In this document: positions 32,269-40,725 of the stretch, in pieces
How the letters are laid out: each line of letters opens with the position of its first letter
How positions within the stretch are numbered: position 1 is the first letter of the stretch
NCBI RefSeq assembly: GCF_014656055.1
Contig: NZ_BNBR01000002.1
Span: 437,164-501,163 of the forward strand
Source: Streptomyces griseosporeus
Lineage (GTDB): Bacteria; Actinomycetota; Actinomycetes; Streptomycetales; Streptomycetaceae
Reading direction: 5' to 3'
DNA: 64,000 nt
Made by a program: the position numbers and the translations under genes
Notes under the pieces: model-generated
What the model was told of the DNA's origin: nothing
The model's database searches: none
Seen by the model: the letters and a program-made list of their open reading frames with translations, nothing else

Positions 32269-33594
32269 TCAGGGCTGGAGGGGCATGCTCCAGCAGTTGG
32301 AGACGGCCGGCCGGCCGGACAGCCGGTCGGTGAGCCAGTTCACCGCGTCGCCCTGATCGGTGAGGAGCGGGGCGGCGTGGTTGATCAGGGCGCTGCCGAC
32401 GTTCGGCAGGATGACGGCCTTGTACGTGACGTCCGCGCCCTTGCGGCACCAGTCCACGGCGAGGCGGCGGGCCTGCCCGTGCGGGACCAGGTTGTCGCTG
32501 ACGCCGGTCGCCACCCGGACCGGGCCGGACGGCGCCGTCCTGCCGATGCGCTGGGTGTCCAGGAAGGCCCGGAGCGCGGGCGTGCCGGCGATGATCTCGC
32601 TGAGGGAGCTTCCGTCGGTGGTCCAGCGGGTGCTGCGCTGGTAGCCGTAGTGGAAGAGGGCGTCGCCGATGCACATGGTGGACAGGTCCTCCATCGCGTC
32701 CTTGCCCGCGTCGTTGAGGTGCGCCTCGGCGATGGGCCGCAGGGAGGGGTCGGACTGCAGGAAGCCGTTGAGCGACCAGCCGAGCGCCCCGGCCAGCTCG
32801 CTGCCGTCGATCGCCTTGGTGACCTCGGTGAGGTCGGCCGGGGGCGCGCCGACGTAGCTGCCGGAGAGGCGGACGTCGGGGGCGTAGGCGGGCTGCAGTT
32901 CGGCCGCCGCGGCGGTGGCGCCGCCGCCCTGGCTGTAGCCGAAGAGCCCGGTCCGGGAGTCGGCGGTCAGCGAGGTGCCCGGCAGCGCGCGGGCGGCGCG
33001 CACGGCGTCCAGCACCGCGTGCGCCTCGTCGACGCGGTTGACGTAGGTGTGCAGCCGGTCGGTGGTGCCGAGGCCGCCGTAGTCGGTGACGACGACGGCG
33101 ATGCCGGAGGCGAGCAGGCGGTAGACCGAGAGGTCCTCGTAGCCGACGGAGACGGTCTGGCCGTTGAGCAGGAGCGGGTGCTCCAGGCCGAGGGAGGCGG
33201 CGCACTGGTCGCCCTGGCCCATGGTGCCGGGGGCGACCGCGACGAGGGGGCGGGATCCGCCGCCCTTCCAGGCGGCCGCGGGTTCGATGTAGGCGCCGGT
33301 GACCGCGACCGGGTGGCCGTCCGCGTCGGTGGACCGGTACATCAGCCGCGTGGCGCGGCCGGGCAGCGGGCCGTCGAGGCCGGGCAGGCTGAGCGCCAGA
33401 CGCAGCGGTTCGCTGCGCACCAGGGCGCCGTTGGCGGCGGGCAGGGTGGCGGGCGGGGTGTAGAAGGCGGGGATGGTGACACCGCGGGACACGACGGGTT
33501 CCGCGGCGGTGGCGGCAGGGGCGGCCAGGGCCTGTGCGCCCAGGCAGGCGGCGGCGGTGATCGCCGCGGCCAGGAGCCGTCTGCAGGCGGGCAT
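32269..33594 (-). CDS. Secretory lipase / alpha-beta hydrolase
   Basis: The 441-residue exported protein has a Sec signal peptide (MPACRRLLAAAITAAACLGA, cleavage near ATAAEP). Its alpha/beta-hydrolase fold is like the secretory lipase (LIP) family: nucleophile Ser in LFGYSQGGGATAAAAELQPA, oxyanion region VAVAPGTMGQGDQCAASLGL, and a likely Asp/His in VSDNLVPHGQARRLAVDW and LINHAAPLL. Paired cysteines suggest disulphides. The ATG has aggagg seven bases upstream. It probably hydrolyses extracellular esters or lipids. Expression could be governed by TTACCG half-sites upstream. Confidence 0.87.
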   Translation of the reverse strand: MPACRRLLAAAITAAACLGAQALAAPAATAAEPVVSRGVTIPAFYTPPATLPAANGALVRSEPLRLALSLPGLDGPLPGRATRLMYRSTDADGHPVAVTGAYIEPAAAWKGGGSRPLVAVAPGTMGQGDQCAASLGLEHPLLLNGQTVSVGYEDLSVYRLLASGIAVVVTDYGGLGTTDRLHTYVNRVDEAHAVLDAVRAARALPGTSLTADSRTGLFGYSQGGGATAAAAELQPAYAPDVRLSGSYVGAPPADLTEVTKAIDGSELAGALGWSLNGFLQSDPSLRPIAEAHLNDAGKDAMEDLSTMCIGDALFHYGYQRSTRWTTDGSSLSEIIAGTPALRAFLDTQRIGRTAPSGPVRVATGVSDNLVPHGQARRLAVDWCRKGADVTYKAVILPNVGSALINHAAPLLTDQGDAVNWLTDRLSGRPAVSNCWSMPLQP

Positions 33595-33713
33595 GGGGAG
33601 ACCTCCTGTGAAGCGGCGTGCGGGAAGCGGCGCACGGGGACACGGCCGTCCTGCCGGTCGTCCGTGCGCCGGGTGACCGAGTGGGGTGAGGGGACCGTAA
33701 GCGCCCGGGAGTT

Positions 33714-33749
33714 ACCGTGGGTAGCACCTGTCAGGTTACGGTTCGGTAA
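33714..33749. promoter_or_regulatory. AT-rich region with TTACCG half-sites upstream of the lipase gene
   Basis: ttaccgt (33714-33720) and an imperfect palindrome ttacggttcggtaa (33736-33749) give three TTAC(C/G)G-type half-sites in a short AT-richer stretch. This is the probable promoter and operator region of the lipase gene, lying downstream of tap. No -10/-35 pair is clear. Confidence 0.35.
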
Positions 33750-33821
33750 TTTGACGCAGTGTCCAATAAGGCCACCGGGACGATCACGCACCGCACAGGG
33801 CCGTCGGCGGAGGGGCCGGGG

Positions 33822-36203
33822 TCACTCCCCCTCGTCCAGGACGGCGTCGCCGCCCTTGATGTGGCGGGCGGGGTTGTAGCCCTGTTCCATCAGGTCGACG
33901 GCCCAGGCCGTCTCCCGCACCCCTTCGACCTTGCACAGGCCGGGGCTCGCGCCGATCCGGAAGGTGCCGGGGACGGGGGTGCCGTCCTCCCGTACCGGCA
34001 GGAAGTCCAGCGGGGAGCGCCCGGGCGCGGTGTACACCACGCAGTCGGACAGCACCGCCAGCGGGTGACGGCCGGTCAGGGCGGCCAGCTTGGCCATCTT
34101 GCGGTGCATGTTGACGCGCGCCTTCGCGATGACGGCGGCACGGATGTACGGGTTCCACGTCGGCCGCTGCAGGGCGGGCCAGGGCTCGCCGTCGCGGTAG
34201 TGGCGGCCCTGGGGGCGTTCGCGGAGCTTGCCGATGCCGCCCTTGACCGTCGACTTGACCGCCGAGAGCACCATGGCGCCCTGCCGGTGGCGGCGGACCG
34301 CGGCGGCGAGCCGCTCGTCCGTGGCCTCGGCGAGGCGCGCCGGATCAAGGGTCGTGGCCTCCAGCTCCCGCAGCGCGGCGCGCAGCGCGTCGAGGGCGGA
34401 CTCGTCCGCGGCGGCGTACGCGCGGTGCAGGGCGAGGGCGTCCAGGTAGGCGGCCGGGTCGGCGTCGTTCCCGACGGGAATGCCCATCTCGGCGGTGGTG
34501 GTGAGGTAGGCGTCGCGCAGCCGGTCGTGCCAGGGGTCCAGGTACGGTCCCGTCTCCCGGCGCAGCCAGGCCTCGACGGGGCGGACGCGGTGGCCCAGCT
34601 CCTCGGCGTAGGCGAGCGTCGGGGTGGTGTACCAGGCGGGACCCTCGGGACGCTCCCCGCTCGGGGTGAACGGCGACGGCAGGCGCGGGTCCAACTCGAT
34701 GCCGGACAGGTCGGCGAGCCAGGTCCCGGGGACCTTCTTGTCGAAGGCGGGCGCGGTGACGTGCTCCGGCTCGGACAGGCCGACGGTGAGGCGGGAGGCG
34801 GCGGCCAGGAACGCGGTGTTGACGTCGATGCCGACCGCCCACGGCAGCAGGCACTCCTCGTCCGACAGCAGCTCCGGGTCCCGCACCCACTGGTAGGCCT
34901 CCTCGTCCAGGAAACCGCGGTCCCAGCCCTGCGCGACGGGGTGTTCGAGGGGGGCCTCGGGGGGCGCGGGGTCGACGGGGCGGGTGAGCGCGCCCGGGTT
35001 GGGACCGGAGACCCACGCGCCGGTGGCCTCGTCCCGCACCGGCCGGGTGGGCGGGCGCAGCGCGCTCATCAGTTCCAGGCCGGTGACGGCGGTGGAGCCG
35101 CGCGGGGTCAGGACCCGGGTCGCGTACACGCCGAGGACACGGGCGAGGTCGGCGGGGTGCAGCCGGGCGGCGTCGCCCCAGGCGCGGCTGTCGAGGGCGT
35201 CCCAGGGCAGCACGGCCAGCTGCACGCACCGGCGGCGGCCCGAGGTCGCGGGCCGGTAGATCCGCGGCCAGGGCCCGAACCCGCGCTGGGTCAGCTTCCA
35301 CTTGGCCTTCGTCAGCTGCCGTACGACGGGATGGTCGTCGGGCAGGCGCAGGGCGCGCCGGTCCTCCAACCGCTCGGGCAGCCCGAACCGTGCGGCGGCC
35401 GAGGCGGTCAGCACGATCAGCGGGTCGGAGTCCTTGCCGTTCCGGTGCAGCCGTTCCTGCCCCACACCGGCTTCGTCGAGCGCCCACTCGACCAGCTCCA
35501 CGAGGGTGCCCGCCGGGCAGTCGAGCAGGAGTCCGCCCAGGCAGTAGGCGGTGCCGTCCCCGTCGAGAACGGCCAACGGCCCGTTCGGGAACGGGGACTC
35601 GTCCGCGGTGGAGGCTGCTGCGGCGGGCTTGCGGGCGGCGCGACGGGCGGGGGGCGACTGGGAGGGCCGGGTGCGGGGGGTCGTGGTGCCGGGTGCGGGG
35701 GGTGTGGCGGTGGTGGTGTCCGCGTCGGAGGGTGTGGGGGTGGCGGTATCCGCGTCGGAGGGTGTGGGGTTTACGGCGGTGGCGGTGCCGGCGGTTGCGG
35801 GGGGTGCGGCGGAGACAGCGCCGGTGGCGGCGGGTGCCTGAGGTACGGCGGAGACAGCGCCGGTGTCGTCGGGACGCGTGGCGTCGGCGGAGGCGTCGGC
35901 CGGTCCGGACTCCTCCGGCCGGTCCGCGGGGGCGGACGCAGGGGCGGGGTAGCGTGCCGCAAGGCCCTCCAGCAGGCGTCGATAGGCCTCCAGCCGTTCC
36001 CCCCGGGGTTCGGCGCGACCGGCCTCCCAGGCCTGGATGCTCGGCACGCGGACGCCGAGCGCCTGGGCCACGGCGGCCTCGGTCAGCCCGGCCGCCTCGC
36101 GCAGGCGGGTCCGCTCGGCCGGGACCGGCAGCACCGTGCCCTCGTCAACCGCGGCGAGCAGCGAGTCGACCGCGGCGAGCAGTTCCTGCGGCTGATCCGT
36201 CAC
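33822..36203 (-). CDS. tap: Telomere-associated protein Tap homologue
   Basis: In Streptomyces, Tap binds single-stranded telomere DNA and recruits terminal protein Tpg to prime end-patching of linear replicons. This 793-residue homologue has an XRE-type HTH near residues 33-78 (GLTEAAVAQALGVRVPSIQA), a low-complexity Ala/Pro/Thr linker, and the conserved Tap body: LAVLDGDGTAYCLGGLLLDC, RLHRNGKDSDPLIVLTA, KWKLTQRGFGPWPRIYRP and the ending NPARHIKGGDAVLDEGE. Asp460 (GIDVNTAFLAAA), the Lys654-Lys659 segment (VKGGIGKLRERP) and Asp720 (VLSDCVVYTAPG) resemble motifs A, B and C of protein-primed family-B DNA polymerases. GTG 36203 has gggaaggga at good distance; GTG 36248 overlapping the upstream stop is an alternative. 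No tpg lies next to it, so it may be an internal paralogue. Confidence 0.85.
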   Translation of the reverse strand: MTDQPQELLAAVDSLLAAVDEGTVLPVPAERTRLREAAGLTEAAVAQALGVRVPSIQAWEAGRAEPRGERLEAYRRLLEGLAARYPAPASAPADRPEESGPADASADATRPDDTGAVSAVPQAPAATGAVSAAPPATAGTATAVNPTPSDADTATPTPSDADTTTATPPAPGTTTPRTRPSQSPPARRAARKPAAAASTADESPFPNGPLAVLDGDGTAYCLGGLLLDCPAGTLVELVEWALDEAGVGQERLHRNGKDSDPLIVLTASAAARFGLPERLEDRRALRLPDDHPVVRQLTKAKWKLTQRGFGPWPRIYRPATSGRRRCVQLAVLPWDALDSRAWGDAARLHPADLARVLGVYATRVLTPRGSTAVTGLELMSALRPPTRPVRDEATGAWVSGPNPGALTRPVDPAPPEAPLEHPVAQGWDRGFLDEEAYQWVRDPELLSDEECLLPWAVGIDVNTAFLAAASRLTVGLSEPEHVTAPAFDKKVPGTWLADLSGIELDPRLPSPFTPSGERPEGPAWYTTPTLAYAEELGHRVRPVEAWLRRETGPYLDPWHDRLRDAYLTTTAEMGIPVGNDADPAAYLDALALHRAYAAADESALDALRAALRELEATTLDPARLAEATDERLAAAVRRHRQGAMVLSAVKSTVKGGIGKLRERPQGRHYRDGEPWPALQRPTWNPYIRAAVIAKARVNMHRKMAKLAALTGRHPLAVLSDCVVYTAPGRSPLDFLPVREDGTPVPGTFRIGASPGLCKVEGVRETAWAVDLMEQGYNPARHIKGGDAVLDEGE
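35719..35862 (-). repeat. Short repeats in the tap linker
   Basis: Two 30-bp copies of tccgcgtcggagggtgtggg (from 35719 and 35749) encode TPSDADT-type units, and gcggagacagcgccggtg occurs twice (near 35811 and 35845), encoding TGAVSA. All keep the reading frame of tap and lie in the disordered linker between the HTH and the conserved body. Confidence 0.75.
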
Positions 36204-36244
36204 CTCGGGCTCCCTTCCCTGCCGGACACCTTCACCGGACGCCT

Positions 36245-36646
36245 TCACCGGACCCCCTGGCGCATCTCTTCAAGCCGGGTGACCAGCCGCTGGTAGCGCT
36301 GCGAGGCGGCCTGCGAGGAGTTCAGGCCGCGGTGGCGGGCGATCTGCCGCCAGTCCAGTCCACGCCGCCGCGCCTCCATGACCACCTGCGCCTCCAGCTG
36401 GTCCAGCGCGACCCGCATCTCCTCCAGGAGACTGAGCCCGGCGGCGACATCGGCCTCCGTGTCCGCGTGCGCGGCACCCTGGTCGGGCACCGCGGCGAGC
36501 GCGTCCTCCCGGGCCGCCGCCTCCAGCAGGCGGCCGACCAGCGCGGCGTCGCGCCGCAGCCGGCCGGCGGGCGACTCCTCGTCGGCGGGGTCCGCCGCGA
36601 GGCGCGAGAGCCGCTGCCGGGCCTGGTCGTGCAGGTCGTGGGACAT
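36245..36646 (-). CDS. Small helix-turn-helix protein upstream of tap
   Basis: The 133-residue protein is almost all helical. Its C-terminal part reads RRRGLDWRQIARHRGLNSSQ followed by AASQRYQRLVTRLEE, a probable HTH of the type found in many small Streptomyces DNA-binding proteins. The N-terminal half is acidic and Ala-rich. ATG 36646 has agggtg upstream. It is in the same direction as tap and 41 bases before its favoured start. It does not resemble terminal protein Tpg (about 185 aa, with an N-terminal HTH and a conserved Tyr region). Its role is unknown; a regulatory role for the tap transcript is a guess. Confidence 0.75.
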   Translation of the reverse strand: MSHDLHDQARQRLSRLAADPADEESPAGRLRRDAALVGRLLEAAAREDALAAVPDQGAAHADTEADVAAGLSLLEEMRVALDQLEAQVVMEARRRGLDWRQIARHRGLNSSQAASQRYQRLVTRLEEMRQGVR

Positions 36647-36676
36647 GGTGATCACCCTAGCGCGCCCGGCCAACGG

Positions 36677-36693
36677 AACAACGGAACGTTGTT
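36677..36693. promoter_or_regulatory. Perfect inverted repeat in divergent promoter
   Basis: aacaacg-gaa-cgttgtt is a perfect 7-bp inverted repeat, extendable to ggaacaacg...cgttgtttcc. It lies midway in the 71-base region between the divergent HTH-tap unit and the maleylpyruvate-isomerase-fold gene. Its AT content stands out, and it is a good operator candidate, possibly for the small HTH protein itself. Confidence 0.55.
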
Positions 36694-36717
36694 TCCTCCG
36701 CTCTGTAGCGTGACCTC

Positions 36718-37518
36718 ATGACCGACTGGAGTCTCGATCGCTACTGCGCCGAAATCCTCACCCAGACCGACCTGTTGTGCTCCCTCGCCGGGGACGGCGA
36801 GCTGACGGCCCGCGTCCCGACCTGCCCCGGCTGGAACTTCGGCCAGTTGCTGCGGCACGTCGGCGGCACCCACCGCTGGGCCGACACCGTCGTCCGCGGC
36901 CGCGCCACCGAGCCCGTCCCCGACACCATGGTCAACGAGGTCTTCCACTACGACGACAAGGACCCGGCCGCCCTGCGGGACTGGCTCGCCAAGGGCGCGC
37001 GGCGGCTCACCGACGGGCTCGTCGCGGCCGGACCCGACGCGCGGGTGTGGACCGTCGTACCCGACCGGCCGATCACCTTCTGGGCCCGGCGCATGCTGCA
37101 CGAGACCGTCGTCCACCGGGCCGACGCGGCCTGGACGGTGGGCGTCCCCTACGCACTGGACGCGGCCGTGGCGCGGGACGGGTTCGAGGAGTGGCTGGGC
37201 TTCGGGCAGGTCCCGGAGGCGTACGAGACCGAGGACGGGCAGGAGCCGCTGCTCGGGCCGGGACGCGGCCTGCGGTTCGAGCCCTCGGACGGACCGGGCG
37301 CGAACGGACCGAGCACGGGCTGGTTCGTCGATCTCACCGGCGACGCCCCGACGTGGACACGTGACGGCGGCGGGGCCGCGGCGGTCACCGTGCGCGGCCC
37401 GCTGAGCGACCTGCTGCTGCTCGTGTACGGCCGTCCGGTGCGCGACCGGCTCCACGTCAGCGGCGACACCGGCCTGCTCGACCTCTGGCTGGAGCGGACC
37501 GGCTTCTGGATCGAGTGA
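36718..37518 (+). CDS. Maleylpyruvate isomerase-fold, mycothiol-dependent family protein
   Basis: The 266-residue protein has the DinB/MDMPI fold: VPTCPGWNFGQLLRHVGGTH carries the first metal-binding His, and WARRMLHETVVHRADAAWTV the other His residues. A C-terminal MDMPI domain (VTVRGPLSDLLLLVYGR) follows. Members use mycothiol or bind metal in detoxification; the exact substrate is not indicated. It is divergent from the HTH-tap unit across a short region with a perfect inverted repeat. The start ATG follows the promoter region closely, and a leader of only a few bases is possible. Confidence 0.88.
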   Translation: MTDWSLDRYCAEILTQTDLLCSLAGDGELTARVPTCPGWNFGQLLRHVGGTHRWADTVVRGRATEPVPDTMVNEVFHYDDKDPAALRDWLAKGARRLTDGLVAAGPDARVWTVVPDRPITFWARRMLHETVVHRADAAWTVGVPYALDAAVARDGFEEWLGFGQVPEAYETEDGQEPLLGPGRGLRFEPSDGPGANGPSTGWFVDLTGDAPTWTRDGGGAAAVTVRGPLSDLLLLVYGRPVRDRLHVSGDTGLLDLWLERTGFWIE

Positions 37519-37598
37519 CGGCGGCCGGCGGCACCCCGGCCCCGAAATCCGAGCCGTGACGCGAAAACCGATCGGCGCTCCCCAGCGTCCCTGCCGTT

Positions 37599-38438
37599 AT
37601 GAACACGTTCAAAAAAGCGGCGGGTCAGTTGGTCAGGTTCGGGGTGCTGCAGCTGCGGTGCTGTGCGTTCGCGGTGGCGCTGCTCGGCGGGATCGCCGTG
37701 TCCCGGCTGCTGCCGCCGCTGCCCGTCGCCGGCTACGACCTGGTGCTGCTCTACGGCGTGGTGCTCACCGTCGTGGCCCGTGTGGCCGGCTGGGAGACCC
37801 GGCGGGACATGGCGGTGATCGCCGTCTGCCATGTGGTGGGGCTGCTGTTCGAGCTGGTCAAGGTGCGGCTGGGGTCGTGGAGTTACCCCGAGGACGCCGT
37901 CACGAAGATCGCCGGGGTGCCGCTGTACGGCGGCTTCATGTACGCGGCGGTGGCGTCCTACGTCTGCCGGGCCTGGCACCTGATGCGGCTGAGCTGCACC
38001 GGCTACCGGGCCGTGGCGACCGGCGTGGTGGCGGCCGCGGTCTATCTCAACTTCTTCACCCACCACTGGCTGCCGGACCTGCGCTGGCCGCTGGCGGCGG
38101 CGCTGGTGCTGGCCACCGCGGGGACCTGGGTCGGCTTCTCCGTCGGCGCGGACCGCTACCGGATGCCGCTCGCCCTGTCGTTCGTCCTGATCGGCTTCTT
38201 CCTCTGGGTCGCGGAGAACGCCGCCACGTACGCCGGTGCGTGGAGCTACCCGTCCCAGCTGCACGGCTGGCAGCCCGTGTCCCCCAGCAAGATCGTCGCG
38301 TGGGCGCTGCTGATCAGCGTCACCTTCGTCGTGGCCGAACGGGCCAAGGCGCCGGAGCGCCCCACCGGGAAAACGCCGCCGCCGGGCGCCGTCCGGATGC
38401 TTGGGTGGGCAGGGTCCGCCACCGATCAAGGGAAGTGA
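37599..38438 (+). CDS. DUF817 family integral membrane protein
   Basis: This 279-residue protein has about eight transmembrane helices and the hallmarks of DUF817: FELVKVRLGSWSYPEDAVTK, GVPLYGGFMYAAVASYVCRA, NFFTHHWLPDLRWPL and AENAATYAGAWSYPSQLHGW. The repeated GSWSYP/GAWSYP and the paired His (THHW) are conserved in the family, but no activity is known to me. The C-terminal tail is short and polar. It is 80 bases after the isomerase-fold gene. Confidence 0.88.
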   Translation: MNTFKKAAGQLVRFGVLQLRCCAFAVALLGGIAVSRLLPPLPVAGYDLVLLYGVVLTVVARVAGWETRRDMAVIAVCHVVGLLFELVKVRLGSWSYPEDAVTKIAGVPLYGGFMYAAVASYVCRAWHLMRLSCTGYRAVATGVVAAAVYLNFFTHHWLPDLRWPLAAALVLATAGTWVGFSVGADRYRMPLALSFVLIGFFLWVAENAATYAGAWSYPSQLHGWQPVSPSKIVAWALLISVTFVVAERAKAPERPTGKTPPPGAVRMLGWAGSATDQGK

Positions 38439-38466
38439 GGGCGCGGAGCACTCCCTCGTCGGCACC

Positions 38467-38712
38467 ATGGAGCACGGCGAGGGCCCCCTCCCCACAGGCT
38501 TCACCGTCAGCGACGACCGGGAGGGCACCGCCCTGACCGCGGAGGGCGTGACCCTGATCCTGCACCGGGTCCTGCGGCCCCTCCCGGAGGGCCCGGTCAC
38601 CTCCCCCGAGGGTGGGGTGACCGGGCAGGTCTCCGGCGTCTGGCGGACACCGGACGGTGCGCTCGCCCGAGGGGTGTTCGTCTCCGTACGGCACCCGGGC
38701 CCGGACGCATGA
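38467..38712 (+). CDS. Small hypothetical protein, 81 aa
   Basis: This short reading frame begins MEHGEGPLPTGFTVSDDREG and continues with a probable helix (ALTAEGVTLILHRVLRPLPE). It has a balanced, protein-like composition and the third-position GC bias of the genome, and no better frame occupies the space. The start ATG has no strong Shine-Dalgarno; an upstream GTG is possible. I recognise no family. Confidence 0.4.
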   Translation: MEHGEGPLPTGFTVSDDREGTALTAEGVTLILHRVLRPLPEGPVTSPEGGVTGQVSGVWRTPDGALARGVFVSVRHPGPDA

Positions 38713-38758
38713 CCTGCCGGGACGGCCCCGTGACGGGTGCCCTCCCGGGACGGCCCCG

Positions 38759-40528
38759 TCAGGCCGTCGTGCCGAGGCCCTGCGTCGTGTAGGCGCACTC
38801 GGTGTAGATGTAGCCGGGTTCGAGCTCGGCGGTGTCGGTGCCCGGTGCGGAGACGCTGTCGCCGTCGGGCTTGTGCAGGAAGTAGGTGGTGCCCGGCGGC
38901 AGGCTGATGGTGCGCTGCGGGTAGTTCCTGCCGCTGTCGCCGCACGGCTTGGCCGCCGAGTCGATGGTCGTGCCGAAGGGGTACGCCTTGCAGCCGCCGC
39001 ACGCCTTGAGGGTGAAGCTGCCGGTGACCGGGCCGGTGTAGAGGACCGTGATGTCGTCCGGGCTGTCGTTCTGCACGGTGACCTCGATGCTGCCCCCGGA
39101 GGCGGTGGTGGGCAGGCGCTTGCCCGCCTCCGGGATGGTCCGGGCTATCTCCGCGGCGATGGCGATCTTCTGCGCGCGGGCCCGGTTGCCGTCGTTCTTG
39201 TTCTGCGCTGCGAAGTCCTCCATGGTCTTCTGCGCCGCCTCGAAGTCGCCCTCCCGGTACTGGTCGACACCGCACGCGTACATGCCCCGGGCCGCGCTGC
39301 CCGACGCCCGGTCGGCGTCCTTGACGAGGGCGCCGCCGGACGTGGCCGGCTTCGCCGACAGGCCGCTGATCCTGGTGCCGAGGTCACGCAACCGCTCGAC
39401 CGCCGCGCAGGGTTCGTCGCCGCGCACCCCCTGCTCGGCCCTGCCGACCGCGCCGCCGACCGCCGGTTCCACCTTGGCCGCCTGTGCCGACTCGGGGAAG
39501 GTGGTGAGCAGTTCGCCGAACCGGTCGGCCCAGTCGGCGTCGCCCTTGGCCAGCCCGGCCGCCCCGCACTCGTACAGCGAGGTGGCGAGCCGGTCGTCGG
39601 GCCACCCGGCCAGCGAGCCGAGCTGTCCCTTCGGCATGGTCTGCGGCACGGTGCGCAGATAACCGAGCGGTGCGACGGCAGCGCAGTAGTCCTTGCGGTC
39701 ATACGGCGCGCCGACCGTCGCGTAAAAGGTCTTCATCCGGTCGGGCACCCGGGCGGCGGCCCGTGAGCCGGGATGACCGGTCGCCAGGTCGCGGTAGGCG
39801 GCCAGGGCCTTGCGGTAGTCGGCCTCGGCCCTGGTGAACGGCTGCCGGCCGGCCTCGGTCACCACCTGGTCGGCGCGCTCCAGCCGGTCCAGGAGCATCC
39901 GCTGCACGGCCTCGTCGCGCGCGCCGTCGTACAGCACCGCGCCCCCGGCGGGCACGGCGAGCAGGGCCACACCCAGCAGCAGGGCGAGCGGGGCGCGGGA
40001 CGGCCAGGTCAGCCGGGTCCGCAGCCCGGCGATCGCCCCGTGGACGGCAGCCGCCGCCAGCACGGCGGCGTAGACGAGGAGCGCGCCGGCGGGGACGCCG
40101 TCCGCGTCGGCGGGCAGGGCCACCAGGAGCAGGACGGCGGTCGCGGCCCAGCACACGGCCATCGGCAGCCAGCGGCGCAGCAGCGCGTACCCCAGTCCGA
40201 GTCCGCTGAGGTTGAGGACCGCCACGGCCACCGCGCGCAGGGCGTCCGGCGGTGCTGGCGGCGCGGCGGGCGGCAACGGGGGCATCGGCGGTGCGCCGAA
40301 CCCCTGGCCGTACGGCCCGCTCCCGTAGGGCCCGCTTCCGTACGGCTGGCTTCCGTACGGCCGGCCGTACTCCGGACCGGCCCCCGCGCCGCTCGTGCGG
40401 TCGGCCCCCTGGCCGGAGGGTGGACCGAAGCCCTGCCCCGACGGCGGCTGCGCTTGCTCCGGTGATGGCGGCCCGGCCGGCTCGCCGTACGGATTTCCGG
40501 CCTCCTGGCCGTACGGGTTCCCTGACAT
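38759..40528 (-). CDS. Large membrane protein with tetratricopeptide-like extracytoplasmic region
   Basis: The 589-residue protein starts with a disordered Gly/Pro/Tyr tail containing repeated NPYG, PYGSG and PPSGQG. Then come about four transmembrane helices (LNLSGLGLGYALLRRWLPMA; ALLVYAAVLAAAAVHGAIAG; APLALLLGVALLAVPAGGAV) and a long helical-hairpin region. That region has TPR-like units (AYRDLATGHPGSRAAARVPD; QYREGDFEAAQKTMEDFAAQ) and many Cys residues. A beta-rich C-terminus (SIEVTVQNDSPDDITVLYTG, FTLKACGGCKAYPFG) resembles a small extracellular domain. The start ATG is preceded by ggggggag. Function unknown; a surface scaffold is a reasonable guess. Confidence 0.8.
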   Translation of the reverse strand: MSGNPYGQEAGNPYGEPAGPPSPEQAQPPSGQGFGPPSGQGADRTSGAGAGPEYGRPYGSQPYGSGPYGSGPYGQGFGAPPMPPLPPAAPPAPPDALRAVAVAVLNLSGLGLGYALLRRWLPMAVCWAATAVLLLVALPADADGVPAGALLVYAAVLAAAAVHGAIAGLRTRLTWPSRAPLALLLGVALLAVPAGGAVLYDGARDEAVQRMLLDRLERADQVVTEAGRQPFTRAEADYRKALAAYRDLATGHPGSRAAARVPDRMKTFYATVGAPYDRKDYCAAVAPLGYLRTVPQTMPKGQLGSLAGWPDDRLATSLYECGAAGLAKGDADWADRFGELLTTFPESAQAAKVEPAVGGAVGRAEQGVRGDEPCAAVERLRDLGTRISGLSAKPATSGGALVKDADRASGSAARGMYACGVDQYREGDFEAAQKTMEDFAAQNKNDGNRARAQKIAIAAEIARTIPEAGKRLPTTASGGSIEVTVQNDSPDDITVLYTGPVTGSFTLKACGGCKAYPFGTTIDSAAKPCGDSGRNYPQRTISLPPGTTYFLHKPDGDSVSAPGTDTAELEPGYIYTECAYTTQGLGTTA

Positions 40529-40725
40529 GGCGGCTCCCCCCGTTGAATTCGCCCGCATGCCTGTGGTTTTGGCAGTGTACGGCCGACCACTGACAGTCGA
40601 CAGACTCCCGGCAGCCGCGGACGCGGAAGCCTTGTTATGACAGCCGTCATGACGGATGCTGGGCCGGACGGCCGCCCGCCGACCGGCGTGGTGGCAGGCG
40701 CGGCACACGGACGGGAGGACGCGGC

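Noticed and set aside
36245..36646. Terminal protein gene tpg
   Set aside because: At 133 aa with a C-terminal HTH it lacks the N-terminal HTH and conserved Tyr-containing region of Tpg.
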